This document shows positions 9,483 to 22,420 of a stretch of 64,000 bases of DNA, piece by piece. The notes below the pieces were generated by a model, which did no database searches, was not told where the DNA came from, and saw only the letters and a program-made list of their open reading frames with translations. The stretch comes from Certhia americana (taxonomy: Eukaryota > Chordata > Aves > Passeriformes > Certhiidae), in contig CM031878.1 of the NCBI GenBank assembly GCA_018697195.1, positions 2,872,961 to 2,936,960 of the forward strand, in the 5' to 3' direction. The translations under genes and the position numbers were made by a program. The stretch's first letter is position 1. Each line of letters opens with the position of its first letter.

Positions 9483-12400
9483 CCATGTAGCTCCATCAGG
9501 AATCTCTCCATCCGTGTTCTCAAAAGATATTTACATGCTGTTCCACCACATGAGTTTTCCCATGATAATAATTGTTTTTACCCAAAACAGCTATGTACTT
9601 AGTGTACTGAGAATTTTAATTATAACCATCACAAGCTTAAACTGAGCACTGAACTGGAAACAACACAGAAGATTATTCCTTTATCTTTCATCTGTCCTTC
9701 ATGGAAATCAGGCCAGTTACCAAACCACGTTTGGATTGATGATGATCTGACCTACTTTCACATTTCTGCTCTGCCAATGTCTGCATAGAAACTTAAATGT
9801 CTTCATGCTTACTGTAATCAGTGGAGGCAGTCAGTATGGATAATATGGCTTAGAGATCCAGAATCACAGGACTACTCTCAATGCAGGTGATCTCATCTTG
9901 CTTTAGGATGAGAGGAGTCACATTTTCTTGACCATTAAATTTCTGTTTCACAGCATTACTGAGAAAAGAGACGGGAAAGGCTGGATAACTAGTATACATG
10001 CTTGGAAAGGTTACGGTGAAATCCAGACCTCAAGGAAGATTCAGGTGAAAATCATGCTGATTTTAGTTCCCAGACATCCTTTAGTTCTCAGGAAGCATCA
10101 AACTCCTGGCTGTTCTTGCTCAACAACACTAGGCTGACACTGCTGGGATTATGCCAGTATCCTCACACGAGGGGTTGGCCCTGAATTACCCATTTACGGC
10201 ACGAGGACAAGCAGTAATAGTGCAGACCCACATTAAAGAAGGACATTTTTTTTCATATGAAATCAGTTAACAGACACAAAACCCACTTGAAATTAATAGA
10301 AACTAATTGAAAGTAATGGAGAATTACCTGAAAATGTAGCACAAGATGAAATTAATTGAACATAATTGATAGTGACTGGAATTAATAAAAAATTGAAACA
10401 AATTGGGCTTAATTGAAATTTATTGAAAATGAATTAAACTCAATAACTCGAAACCTATTAAATTTAATAGAATCTAATTCATATTAAATTTATGCAATGT
10501 TTAATAGTAACATAACATTCTTAAAAGGGATTTTTATTGGATGTTTTATTTGTATAATACTTTTCTAATGAAACAGTAAGAATAAATTTGAAGGGGAAAA
10601 AAATGATACAGAGCATAGAAACTTCAGATTCTTTTTGGAATAGTATGGGAATTGTGATTATCACACACTATTATTTGGAATAGTGGGCAGTACTGATAAC
10701 AAAAGTTCCTGACAGGATTTAGTAGGATTAAAATAAAGTCTTATGGATTTTATCTCATAGTTGAGACTTTTATTAAAGTTTAATGAGAACCTTCTACCCA
10801 TTAAGTTGTTGGCTTTGATTTGATATATAAGTTTTTGACCAGATATGGAATGTAGCATCTGTCTTCTTTTTGGGTATACTGTGAGAACTCTTATTTGTTT
10901 TCTTTAATGATTAAACATTTTAAGTCTTGTGAGCTTGCTTACAGATTTCCTTCTGTTATATCACCAGTGTTTTTACCAACTATTTCCATGTCCCTCAATG
11001 TTTGTCAGATGAAAGAACTAAATACTTTCTCACATAAGCCCATTAATAGATATATTTAGCTTAGTGTTTGAATTATACTCTTTGTGGATGTGTGCTCTTG
11101 CTGTAACTTTCAGGAAGCTGAAAGAAAATGTGAAATAGATTTTTTTTTACTGACACAAAGATCCTATTATTTCAAGAATGTGAAAGACAAAGAAACCAGA
11201 AAAAATAGAAGAAAGCACAAAACCAAAACATAATGTGTGCTGAGTATATCTCAAACTAATAAAATACTTAAGGTATTTCTTAAGGTTGTATTTCTAATTA
11301 AGACATAATATATAGTATATATGGAAGAACTCTTAGGGAAGCTGGAAAAGCAGATGCTGCTTTTGGAAAACAAACATATGTCCCTGTTATAGTAAAAAAA
11401 TTAAAAAAAAAATACTGATAAGCATATTATAAACATTTATATATGCTTAACAGAGTCCTGGAAGTATTGGTGCTGGGAAACAAATCCAATTTCCTATTTA
11501 CATCTGTGTAAATCCCTGCTGTTTACATGCCAATTTGCTGGAAAAAAATAGGCAAAAGTAGCAGAAGTCCTTTACTTCATTCATCTTTCTTTGTAGCACA
11601 TATGAAACTCATGAAGTTTAATCCTAGTTTTGGGAGGCAGACTTGTTGGGATTCAACTGACAGACTAGGGTACAAAAAGACTTGAATACAGGTTTTCAAA
11701 AACTTGCTTCTGGCATCACTTCCACTGTAGCCATTAGAGATCTGGTCACTACAGTCAATAGAGACATTCAGATGACTAAATGAAGATGGTTGTCCCCTTT
11801 ACATCAGGATAACTAGATCTCTGCATACACTGAACCTCTTGGGCAATGATTCTGTCATACACATAGCACTGACTGCCATTGAAAATGTGCTGGGCTCCAA
11901 GTTACCCAGGGCACACATCACTCAGGATCTACAGGGTACTTTTGGTCAGCTGGAGATCACTCAGGATGCCCTAGGAATTTCAGAGTGCTCAGGTTTCGTG
12001 CCAAAGCTGCTGACTTGAGTCTCTAAAGGACAATGTAGAAACTGAGGTCACATTTAGTTATCTATGTGCCAATCTCTAAATTTCTATACTTTACCAACAG
12101 GTTGAGTCACACCACTAGCTGAACACGGTCATTAAAATCAGATTGTGCACTCCAGAAAGAATTTTGTCTTGGGAAACGTGTTTGTTTATACTAAAGTGTA
12201 GGGATGCTTTCTGACAAGAAGAACAAAAAACACCAAAAATACCCCCAAACCCAAAAAACAACCAAACAAAAAAGACTTGGAGAACACTGAGGAAGAAAAC
12301 AAGAGGCATAAAAAAAGGAACAAAGAAAAATTGGAGACAGAAGAAGGATAAGCAAGAGAAGATAGAAGGAATGAGAACTGGATGAACAGATACTCTACCA

Positions 12401-13491
12401 TTGCCACCCTGTCTGTACAAAACAGTTTTCATGGGTTCTCAGACAAATTCCCAAGAATTTGCTGTGACATCTCTAACTGGTTGTGTATTGTGCTAGTGGT
12501 GTTATGCTAGCAGGAACCAGGCAAAACTGTCTCCACCTTAAAGCTCCCAGTGCATAAATAGCTTTAGTAGCAGTTGTCAGGGAAGTTCTAATGGGAAACA
12601 AAGCACATTGTGAAGCTCTGGAGAGTACCGTGAAATGCACCTCAGGAATGAAACCTGAAACTAAAATCCATCTATCCCCATTTGTCACTGTGAGTGAGTT
12701 AATGGCTTGCTCTGCCCTATGCAGTACAGGAGACAAAGCTTCTTTGATTTACTGATTATTTGGGTAATGTTTGAGCCACATGCACTGCTAGGTAACACTA
12801 TGTATTCTCCCTGCCCCCTACAGCCTATTTACCGACTTCTGGCTTCCTGCTGAGACATGATTTTCTTTGATTAAGCACTTCAGTTTAATTGTAAAATGAA
12901 AACAGCAACATAAGACATGTAATCCTTTTGAGCTGAAAAAAAAGCATTAAGTAACTTTTGGGTGGGAAATGGCACATAAATTTATTTCCATGTCCTGTGT
13001 TCAACTAGAAGCATGTGGGATGGCAGAGGAAAGGAAAATAAATTGAATCTTTTGAGTATTTAAAATGGTCCGTGTAACCTCTTGCAGTGCTGCACTGCCT
13101 TCTCACACCACAGTCCGTGTTTATCTTCTGATCTGTTCCTCCTGGAAAGAGTTTGGGAACATTATCTTGTTAATTCCCATCAACAGATGTTGGATCCTCT
13201 CTCAACATACATAAAGGTTGTCTAACTTGTTGCCCACCAGATTAGTCATTTGCTTATTTTTTTAAGGCCTTCCATGAAATTAAAAACTTTATAAAAGCTG
13301 TAAATGCAGGATAAGTGAATGGACCTCTGAATAGAACACACACCAGAAATCTAACTAATTACAATTTGCACAAAAATAAGGCAAATAACCTGAAAAAACA
13401 CCCAAATCAGATTCTACTGACAGAAAGGTTTTGTTTCTCCTTTTGCACTCTATGAAGAAAAAGAAAAGAAATTTTTAACAGGTTTATCAGA
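9483..13491. other. AT-rich unique DNA, no gene seen
   Basis: No element with a clear signature is present apart from an AT-rich stretch with repeated ATTGAA words (10286-10500, listed separately) and an A/C-rich low-complexity run at 12220-12275. Open frames reach 105 codons. The - strand pair at 12115-12432 is Phe/Leu/Val-rich because it translates A-rich + strand sequence. Confidence 0.5.
10286..10500. repeat. degenerate AT-rich repeat with ATTGAA/ATTAAT words
   Basis: AATTGAA, ATTAAT, ATTGAAA and close variants recur about every 10-15 bases (for example near 10304, 10352, 10391, 10410 and 10420). The sequence is almost lacking G outside these words. It could be a decayed short-unit tandem repeat or simply low-complexity AT-rich DNA. 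Confidence 0.5.
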
Positions 13492-14078
13492 TCACAGAAT
13501 TACAGGTTTGGGTTGGAATTTAAGTTCATCTCATTCCAACAGTTTGCCATGGGCAGGGACACCTTCCTCTAGATGAGGTGGCTCCAAGCCCCATCCAACC
13601 TGGCCAACCTTTCCCCAGGGATGGGGCAGCTACAGCTTCTCTGGGAAACCTGTGCCAGGGCCTTATCACACTCACAGACAAGAATTTCTTCCAAATCCCT
13701 CCTATAAACCAACCTCCCTCACGTTAGAGACCACTCCCCCTTGCCCTGTCCCTCCATCCCTTGTCCCCAGTGCCTGTGCAGCTCTCCTGGAGCCCCTTTA
13801 GGCCCTGCCAGGGGCTGGCAGCTCTCCCTGCAGCCTTCTCTTGTGCAGGGGAGCACCCCCAGCTCTGCCAGGCTGGCTCCAGAGCAGAGGGGCTTCAGCC
13901 CTGATGCCACCTTTTCTTATTTCCTCTTGACTTGCTGCAGCATCTCCACATCCTTCTGGTTTTGGGGGTCCCAGAACTGGAGAAAGCTGTGAGAGTGCAG
14001 CAGAGGAGCAGAATCCTTTTAACAGCTTCCCACACTCCATTGGGTGCAGCTCAGGACATGGCTGGTTTCTAGGATTCC
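13492..14078 (-). mobile_element. CR1 LINE, 3' UTR and ORF2 end
   Basis: On the + strand it opens with the reverse of the CR1 terminus (tcacagaattacaggtttgg, then ttggaatttaag...). It continues through 'ccatgggcagggacaccttcc', 'atggggcagctacagcttctctggg' and 'gcagcatctccacatcc', ending in the GC-rich block (about 13740-14078) that matches the last part of CR1 ORF2. It is a 5'-truncated, minus-strand copy. Open frames of 63-83 codons in it are remnants or shadows and there is no usable ORF2. The GC-rich body is typical of CR1 against AT-rich surroundings. Confidence 0.93.
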
Positions 14079-15456
14079 ATTAACAGACCTATAAGACCAT
14101 TTGGGAGGAGGGAGAAACCTTGATGTAGGAATCATGAATGTGCTAAATCACCTAGAAACATATACTGCAACAGTTTTGTGAGTAATAATAGCACGTTGAA
14201 TATTTAATATATTTCTCAGTCCAGTCTGATTTTTTTACCAAATGGCTCTGATTGGCCAAGGAGATTTCCGAGGAGATGGGTCAACTTCTGTGATTAGCTC
14301 TGCTCATTCAAAATTGATGTTTAGATATTCTGAACTGTCACATTGCATCCTAGCATGAAAATACTTTTGCCCTTTCCCATAAATCTTGAATTACATTATA
14401 TGACAGCTCAACATTATTCAGTATCAGCTTCTTCCTCCTTGTTCTTCTTTTCCTTGTATTTATTTATTTATATCCTGATAATAACTTCCTTGGGGGCATT
14501 GTATAGGCAAGACATGTATTTTGACCTCCTCCTTTCCCCAGGAGTGCAATTGCCTTGTGATAATTATAAGATGTCGTCTGTTATTATGAAGGTGCCTTAT
14601 TGCTCAAACACATCAGGGATATCTGATAATGTAATTACTTCACCTTATAAAGTTGTTATAAATCATGCATGGGGAGCACTTTTTTCATATTAAAGCTGTC
14701 TGAAGAATTATCACATTGCATGGAATGGGGATATCACAGTATGGCTAGCCCTGGGTTTCGTAGGCCTATGGTATAAATGGCAGCATTAAAATATTTAACA
14801 TGAAAAATTAAAGAAAACACATTCAGAAAGCATGGCTTCTTTGTAAAGGTTTAGGAGAACAGATTATCATCTAACTGAGCATATTCCAACTTGTGCCCTC
14901 TGAGGCATGGATGACTGCTGCAGATTTGTGGGGTTTTTGTTATTTTGTTTTTTTTCCTTGACTTTTTTCCTTCCTCTAACTTCCCAGCTTCCCTGAGTGC
15001 AGCATAATTGTTATAAAAGCAAATCAATAAGCACTTGAAACATTGGCCACTGTACAAAGAATTGTGCTTATATTGGCCATCACTTTAATAACATCTAATG
15101 ATTATTTCTCCCTCTTTCAGCTTCTGAGGTTTCCTGGCACTTTATTGATTAAAGCCCATGACAGAGTTCAGATTATAATTAAAAATCATCAATGAGAAAA
15201 CAGAATGCAGTTCTACTTAGCAATCAACTGAATAGATAATCACTAGGTAAGGTGATGTAACCACAAAATATTTCCAATAGATCCAGGTAGAGAATAATTG
15301 AAAGTCACTTGGTGGGTCACAATTTAGTAGGGCTGCGCTGAATCTCGGGTAAAGGCTTTTGTATTCTAAGTAGATATAAAGTGTTAATAGGTAAGCATCC
15401 TAAGTAAATAGGTAGCTCTAAATCAAACTCTCTCACAACTAGGGTTCTTGGCTAGA
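14079..15456. other. AT-rich unique DNA, no gene seen
   Basis: Mixed AT-rich sequence with a short TATT/TTTA microsatellite-like patch near 14457-14474. The 116-codon + frame at 14343-14693 has no recognisable domain. No transposable element signature was found. Confidence 0.5.
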
Positions 15457-16115
15457 AAAATCATGGAATGGTTTGGGTTTGAAAGTACCTTAAAACCTAT
15501 CCCGTTCCACCTTCTGGCAGGGTCACCTTCCACTATCCTAGGTTAATCTAAACCCTGTCTAACATGTCCTTGGACAATTGCAGGAGCAGAAACAGGAGCA
15601 GCTTCTCTGGGGAACTTGTGCCAGGGCCTCACTACTCTCACAGTAAAGATTTTTTCCCTAATATTTTAGCTATATTCTCCTCTTTCAGTTTAACCCCTTT
15701 AGTCTTTGTCCTGTCACTACAGTTCCTGATGAAAAATCCCCATCCAGCTTCCCTGTAGGTCCTCTCCAGATACTGGGAGGTGCTGTGAAGTCTCCACATT
15801 CCTTCTCTTCTCCAGCCTGAACAGCCCCAACTTCCTCATCCATAGAGGAGGTGCTTCCATCCTCTTACCTAATTCACAACCACCTCAGCAGGGCTTTCTC
15901 CAGTGTCCTTCTTCCATTGGGGGCACCAGATCTGAGCACAGTACTCCAGCTGGGAGCAAAGTGGGAAAATTATCTCCCCATACCAGCTGTCCACACTCCT
16001 TTGGATGCAGCCCAGGACACATTTGGCTTTCTGGGCTCTGAGTGCACAGAGCTGCCTCACGAGTTTTTCATCAACCTTTATCCACAAGTCTTCCTCTGCA
16101 GGGCTGCCCTCAATA
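15457..16115 (-). mobile_element. CR1 LINE, 3' UTR and ORF2 C-terminal region
   Basis: It starts with the reverse of the CR1 3' terminus (aatcatggaatggtttggg) and runs through the 3' UTR blocks into ORF2. The - strand frame at 15869-16087 (72 codons) still reads like the C-terminal region of the CR1 reverse-transcriptase protein: [25 protein letters not shown]. The copy is 5'-truncated and broken by stops and indels, so it makes no active product. It ends near 16113, within one arm of a 13-base inverted repeat. Confidence 0.93.
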
Positions 16116-16316
16116 AACTGTTACTGTGGTGGATCAGGTTTTGAGATTTTTGGCTTGAGGGTGGCATTATGCACCTCCAGGATTTGGTCAAAAATTTCTA
16201 GACTAGATCTATTAATGTGAGAGGAAAGGATACAAAGGACTAAAAACAGGGAGAGAATTTCCTTTGGATGCTTCAGGGTGTGTACGCTTCTAGAGGTCTG
16301 ACCTTGAGGGCAGCCC
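16101..16316. repeat. 13-base perfect inverted repeat flanking about 190 bp
   Basis: gggctgccctcaa (16101-16113) and its exact reverse complement ttgagggcagccc (16304-16316) face each other across 190 bases. The left arm lies inside the minus-strand CR1 sequence. The right arm may be a short CR1-like piece in the opposite orientation, or a coincidence. Confidence 0.6.
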
Positions 16317-18338
16317 AGCATCATCTGTACTATTATTTGTACCCAGTTTGCATGTTACAGAAGCAGGAACTGTTTTCAGGAAGAGGCAAAGTGAAATGTC
16401 TGCTATGAAATTCTCCCGTGCAGCTTGGATAGAGTAAGGGGAAACCAGGAAGAACACTTAAAAGCCTGTGGTTGGGCAGGGAGGACAAGAATAAGAATCT
16501 GTTCAAATATTTGGAATTGGAGCATAAATACCTCAGAAAGGTTCTCACCAAATTCAGCTACAAATTTAGTTGGTAAACTGATATTTACATCACTAAGTAT
16601 ATGGAAGAAATCTTATTTAATGAGAAGGAATAAATAAAGAGTTTAGAGACTTGAACCCTTTCACACCTGCTGCTTTTTCTCTACCCATTACCTTTTTCTA
16701 TAATAAGTTCCCAAATCTGAAAGATAAATCCTGGGTACCACAATGTGTTCTATATCTTTTATACAAACTCCTTATTTTTTCTTAGTTATATTTCAAAGCC
16801 TGCATTTTTTGAGCTGGAAGCCCTAAGTATTGTCCACCTTCTTATCCAGCATTCCACACAAACTGATTCATAAGATGCACTGGGAATTGCTGAATGGCTT
16901 CAGCTTTGTCATAATATGCCAAAAATCTCATCTATAATTCCTCTGGTTGTTAAACTTGCATCAAGCTAAATTGTTAAACAAATATGAGGGAAGATGTAGC
17001 TTTTAATTTTATGGCCTGCCTATGGTACTCTATCTGCTCTCCAGCTCAGGGGTGCTCTAGGTAAATCTGTGGAATGGAGGAATCCCATATTTCTCACGAT
17101 ACATCCAACCCCTCTGGGAATTGTGTGCCTTTACGTGAATCACTCTTCAAACCAGTCACTTTGCAGTGGGTCTGCTTTGTGTTTCATCTTAAAATCTGAG
17201 CAAGATATTTTCTTAAAAGGTAGGACAGTTATCTTTTATTGTGAGGAAATTAAATATATATGAGACACTATTGGACTTCTATACACCTTTTTGAGCTTGT
17301 ATGAATTATTTGCACACCCATTTTCAGGCACATTAAAAAGAAGCCAGTAGCCCACTTAATTTTAACCTACTTTATGCTTGCTGTTTACTATGCATTGTCC
17401 AGAATCAGTGGCTTGATAACATTTTCAATATCCTTTTTTATTTCTACCTTTGTCCAACGAGGAGTGCCATAGCTAGGAGCCATCATCATAGCTGTGTCAT
17501 CATGTCAGCAACAGAGCTTCCCTGACCTTCTAGAGTCTCTACACTTTCAAATTGTGAAATTTGAAACTCCTCTCCATCATTATCCTGATCATGAATAAAC
17601 GGATGAAAAATGTCCATGTAATGCAGACCTCTCAGTAGGATACTTAGACCTTTTAATTGCTATTTGTATATGGAAAAAAGTGCATCTAGGGACTCTTTTC
17701 CCAGTTTCTGCATGATCATCTCCTTTTTTTTTTTTTTGTTTTTGTTGCTTTCGGGTTTTTTGTTGTTGTTGTTTTAGACCCATTAGCACAGAATTAGGTA
17801 TGAAGAACATTTTTTTTTTTCTTTTTCTTTTTTACAGCAGCCTTCTGCAAGTGCTTCACTAAAGAATTTCCAGTCCTGGTAACTGGCATGTGTGCACATC
17901 TGGGCTTGAAATCTGTCTTCAGGGTCCTCCTCTTTGTCCAGGCACATGCTAAAAAGAGTAATGTGCAAGACCTTCTTCTCAAATGGTTGCTGCACTCTGC
18001 TGGTCGTCCTTGATGTTCCACAAAAAATCTTGTGTTTATTTGGAGAGTAAGACAGTAAGGATATGCGTGCAAAGGCAAATATAAGAATGAACAGCACCTG
18101 TTCTTCCCCATACATGTTATCATGAACCGTTCAGTTTCCAGTGAAAATTTTCTGTGAGGGTGTGGGGCTGAGTCTGTGTCCATCTGAAAAGGCTTATACT
18201 TCCTGTCCCATGGGGATAGAAGGGGTGCCCAGTAAGCAATGCTTCAGACAGAGCATCACACTTGCATCTATTCAAGACTAAATCACAAGCAACATTGTGA
18301 GAGGAGCACTCAATGCATGACCATTTGGGCTAGCTGAT
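16317..18338. other. AT-rich unique DNA with T-rich patches, no gene seen
   Basis: No recognisable element apart from T/G-rich low-complexity runs at about 17720-17776 and 17810-17836. The second ends in 'cttttttacag', which resembles a splice acceptor but has no supported exon after it. The - strand frames of 110-129 codons (17783-18183) overlap each other across the T-rich run and show no family signature. Confidence 0.45.
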
Positions 18339-18612
18339 CACAGAATTACAAAATAGGCAAGGCTGGAAGGGTTATCTGTGGTCCCACCTCCCTGCCCCAG
18401 CAGGATCATTCCAGAGCACAGGGCACAGGATTGTTTCCAGAAGGGTCTGGAATATCCCCAGTGAGGGAGACTCCACAGCCTCTCTGGACAATCTGTCCCA
18501 GTGCTCAGCCATTGCCCAGGACAAAAGTTCTGCCTCATGTTCATGTCGAACTTCCTGGACATAATTTTCCACCATTGCCTCCTCTCCTATTGCTGGCCAT
18601 CACAGAGAAGGG
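18339..18612 (-). mobile_element. CR1 LINE 3' region (X/J-like variant)
   Basis: It begins 'cacagaattacaaaatag', then 'ggctggaagggttatctgtgg', and continues with blocks typical of songbird CR1 variants: 'atccccagtgagggagactcc', 'cagcctctctggacaatctg', and 'gttctgcctcatgttcatgt' near 18525-18545. This is the reverse of the CR1 3' region, 5'-truncated. The variant name is from memory and uncertain. Confidence 0.88.
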
Positions 18613-19872
18613 GAGTCAGCAGAGTGGTCTCATGGCAGAAACTGCCTCTCTGTTTATATATCAGAAAAGAGGGAAACACTGTAAGATGAGAAAATATGAA
18701 ACAAAACCCAGCATCCAATCTCTCATTTCTTTTACCAGAATAAATTCTAGCTTATTACCTCCCACATTACACATCTCCACAATTCTTCAGGTAATATTTG
18801 GGTGTTTGGATAATTCTCCTCTTAGTTGAATCCATGTCCTACCTCTTACATTACAGCTCAAGTTAGGAAATACCAGTTGCACACACCTTACTGTGCTTTT
18901 ATTTTTTGTGGCAAAGCTACACTAGACTGAAGCAGAATTTTACCAGTAGCTGACACAGTACCATCAATTAACATTTACTGTGTCTATAGACTCCTGCTGA
19001 GTTTAGCATGTTGGCTGCTATGTTTGCTATAGAGGTGCTTGTCTCCAATTAGAATGCATGTTGAGAGGAAAAAGTTTGAGTATAATGGGTCAGCAGTTGG
19101 TATTCCTCATCAACCTTTGAAATTCTGAGCAGATTTAAGGCTGCACAACTGAGCTATCCCCTGTCAATATTGTGTAGCCTTACACAGTGACAGTAAACAA
19201 CTGTGGTCCACTCTCTACACTGCTGCCTTTTTTGAAAGGGACATTTCTCATCTATCTGTTCTTCCTGTGCTCTGAGAAGATCAGGTGTGATCCTGGTACA
19301 GTCCAAAATGAGCAAAGCTGCATTTGTCCTGCAGTAAAACTGAAGTGATGAAAGAAGCTACACAGACACCAAGGAGGACAGTTGATTGCTGATATCTTAC
19401 ATCATTACATTGGGACTAGCTTTGTGTTCCTATTTCCAATCCCAAAATTCTGCTGCACGCATTGTCAGAATAGTACTTTTTCTCTTTTTATCTAGAAACA
19501 GTGTTTTTCAGGTTCCAGGCCAGACCAGATGATGTTATCCGTGCTGGTTTTACTAAAACAGTGAGTGATCTTTATGAGACACAGCACAAAGTTACAATTG
19601 TAAAGTCATAGGAGACATATAAAATATTGCTGAATGCAAGTTCCATGTGTAACCCTCTGGGCTGCCAGAGACCTCAAGATATGCTTGCAGCACATAATCC
19701 TGTTCTTGCAAAATTTACACTTGAGGACAAATCAAAGGGATTTTTAGGTGTGGCCTTTAGTGTAAAGCAGTTTTATTTATTCTATTTACAACATAACACA
19801 CTTCCTTTGCATGTATGTTCTCACTGATGGTTACAGAATACCTCTGTAGTCTGGCACTTGCTGATACCTTCA
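18613..19872. other. AT-rich unique DNA, no gene seen
   Basis: Mixed sequence without transposon or tandem-repeat signatures. Open frames are at most about 66 codons. Confidence 0.5.
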
Positions 19873-19990
19873 TAAAATTACAGAATCATTGAAAAGTTTG
19901 GGTTGGAAGGGCCCTCTAAAGGTTATCTACTCCATCTTCCATTGAGGAGGGATGTCTGAAACATTGGTTCTCATGTGTTCATGGCTGGGC
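19873..19990 (-). mobile_element. CR1 LINE 3' fragment
   Basis: A short, diverged piece beginning 'aaaattacagaatcattg', then 'gtttgggttggaagggccc' and 'ggttatctactccatcttcc'. This is the reverse of the CR1 3' terminus. The right edge is uncertain because similarity fades after about 19970. Confidence 0.75.
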
Positions 19991-20487
19991 TTTGATCAGT
20001 TTGCTCTCTCTTTGGTTTCCCGAGTCAACAGCGTGATCCTTCCCAGGTTATTCTTATCCCTCTGAAGGAGTGAAGATTTGCACTACCACCTGCATTGTTC
20101 ACTAAATGTTCATAAGAGTGCCAGTATTCTCTGTTAAAAACTCAATCCGTGGCTGCAGGTCAAGGACAAAAAGGATACACAGAGAAAGGAGTCAGGACAG
20201 TCTACAGGTCTCATGTTGAAAATGCTTTTGTGCCCTGCCTAGCCTGGAGTCAACGGGACTTGACAAGAATTTTCTCACACAAAATTCTGTGGCAAGAAAC
20301 AAGAGTGACAAAAGCATCCTGACCACACAGCTTAGTAAGAAAATCTGCAGTGCAGATTCTTTTCCTGTTCTGATTTTCTGGGGAGTGGAAAGAATTGAAA
20401 ATCTAGAACACAAGTACATTGTCACTACAAATACCAAGTGTTATTAGCAATGAGTCTAACTCTGAACTCCCACATTTGAAAATCTGA
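19991..20487. other. unique DNA, nothing recognised
   Basis: No repeat signature or convincing coding frame was seen. A weakly CR1-like phrase near 20035-20075 may be further remnant of the adjacent CR1 fragment. Confidence 0.4.
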
Positions 20488-20620
20488 GCTTTTTTGTTTG
20501 TTTGTTTGTTTGTTTGTTGTTTGGGTTTTGTGGGTTTTTTGTTTTGTTTTGTTTTGTTTTGTTTTGATTTGGTTTGGTTTGGTTTTTTGTTTTGTTTTGT
20601 TTTGTTTTTTTTCTCACTAT
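20488..20620. repeat. compound (TTTG)n / (GTTTT)n microsatellite
   Basis: The tract goes from TTTG units (20495-20520) through a G-rich break to GTTTT units (20540-20567), then GGTTT, then GTTTT again (20590-20612), ending in T8. The Cys/Phe-rich + frame (20494-20676) and the Lys/Gln/Thr/Asn-rich - frame across it are artefacts of the repeat. Confidence 0.9.
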
Positions 20621-22159
20621 CCTTGACTTGTCTAAGTCTTTGTGCAGGTTTGGTGAAGAATATAAAATACATTTGAAACCCAGGATTCATCCAACTGGAA
20701 GCTACACATAGCTGATAACTGCAACTCATGTGAGATTTGGAAGATCCTATTTTCCAGAAAACAGACAAATATTCAGCAGAACAAAACACATTTTGCTATC
20801 AAAGCAAGGTAGTTTAGTCTACATGCCCACATCTGTATGTCACTTGAAATTATAGGTGAGCCAAATTACCCATAAATAATCTGGCTGGTCAGTGAACCAC
20901 AGGGGCTGGCATTTCCCAGATGCCATGAACATTTTCCCATTCACTTCACTTTCATTTTATTCAAAATAAACTACTTGACATCTAAAATGACTGAGGTTAT
21001 TGCAGATGAAAAAAAAAAATATACTTAAAGTCTTGTGCCTATTCTTGCTATGGTATCAGCCTGTAAAAGGACATGCTCTGATTGATATTAACTATTATGA
21101 CATACACAAAAAAAAGGTATTATAAATTGAACAAGGTGAACTGCTGCTGATTGTTCACCCATTACTTTAATATATCGAGCAAGCATGCTGTCCTGATATA
21201 ATACTTTTAAGCCTGATATAATTCTACTGATATTGGTGTGAAATTTTTATTTCCATGGCTGTTGGATCAGACCTTAATGAAATTGTAAAAGCTCCTCATT
21301 TGTTTAAGATATGCTCAGAAGCAAATCAAAGCAAGAGGCTTCCCTAAACCCTTTACAAAAGGCCTTATAAGCAGCATAGATGAAGTCAAAACTCTACACA
21401 GCCACTTCCCTTTGTGGTCTCTAATAATAATATATTTGTGAATAATCCGTAATTAAATGAGAAGAGCATAACATTAATTATTTCACTAGATTGTTAATCA
21501 GCAGGGTATTCTATGCCCCCCCTCCTCTCTTCCTAGTAGCTAACCTGTCAGGGTCTAATAATTGTTGCCATGAACGGGGTTGGGTTAAGGTCCCTGAGGA
21601 ATGCCAATTCTCTTGTTCCATTAGTGAGAGCACATATAGATCATTTTCAGTACTAATCTAGGGCTAAAATCAATTATGTCTCTTGTATTTAAAAATTAAA
21701 TTGACTCACCATGGGAGTAGGATAAAGGGAAAAAATACATTCCTCCTATTATGTGTAATTACAATTGTAAAACATTTTCCTTCGAAATGTAATTGCTGCC
21801 TATAGAGACTAAAGCTGGAGAGCTTAAACTGTTTAGCTGACACATTCAGTTGTCTTTCAGGTTTTTCCTTTGGATTATTTAACGTGCTGAAACAGTCTTG
21901 TAGACTTCTTGACTTTTAAAGGCTCTAAGAAACAGTTCAGGATTTAAGAAAAACAAGACTGTACAATGAATTAATTCTATCATCTTATTAAAAATGCAAT
22001 GAGAGTAATTTATTTTATGTATATTCTTCCTCTTTCAGGAAGAAAAATGATCAACTACCTCTAGCCAAAGAGTTTCCATTTTCCCAAATACTGTACAACT
22101 TGCTGCCTACATCTGGCTTTTCTTTTCATTATTGAGTTCTTATGAGACCTTCAAGAGCA
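20621..22159. other. AT-rich unique DNA, partly dense in TAAT words
   Basis: No transposable element was recognised. From about 21420 to 21900 the sequence is rich in TAATTA/ATTAAT-type words embedded in non-repetitive sequence, a look shared by homeodomain-bound conserved elements. This is a weak impression only. No gene was seen. Confidence 0.35.
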
Positions 22160-22420
22160 GTTAATCAAATCTATGCAATATGTATGACCTGCCACTCAGG
22201 GACAAGGCTTTGAAGGTCACCACAGAGTGTAACATTCGTCCTTTCCTGTGCTGGGCAGGAGCACAGTGAAGATCATTTCGTTCTCCAGGATGGCCATGTA
22301 AGATATTGTTCAGATCAGTCTGGGGTCGGGCTGCAATCCTACAGCACTCTTTATTACCAATTTTAGATTTTCTGCAGTCTGTCTTGTTGGCCATTAGCAG
22401 CAGGTCTGCGCATCCACCAT
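22160..22420. other. CpG-retaining unique block, candidate conserved element
   Basis: A balanced-composition block with several CpGs (near 22234, 22279, 22327, 22410) inside CpG-poor surroundings, with no repeat signature. The - strand frame at 22161-22394 (77 codons) contains no known motif. CpG retention hints at constraint or low germline methylation. Regulatory function is an inference. Confidence 0.3.

Noticed and set aside
20403..20789. 128-codon Lys/Gln/Asn-rich minus-strand frame
   Set aside because: Produced by the (TTTG)/(GTTTT) compound repeat.
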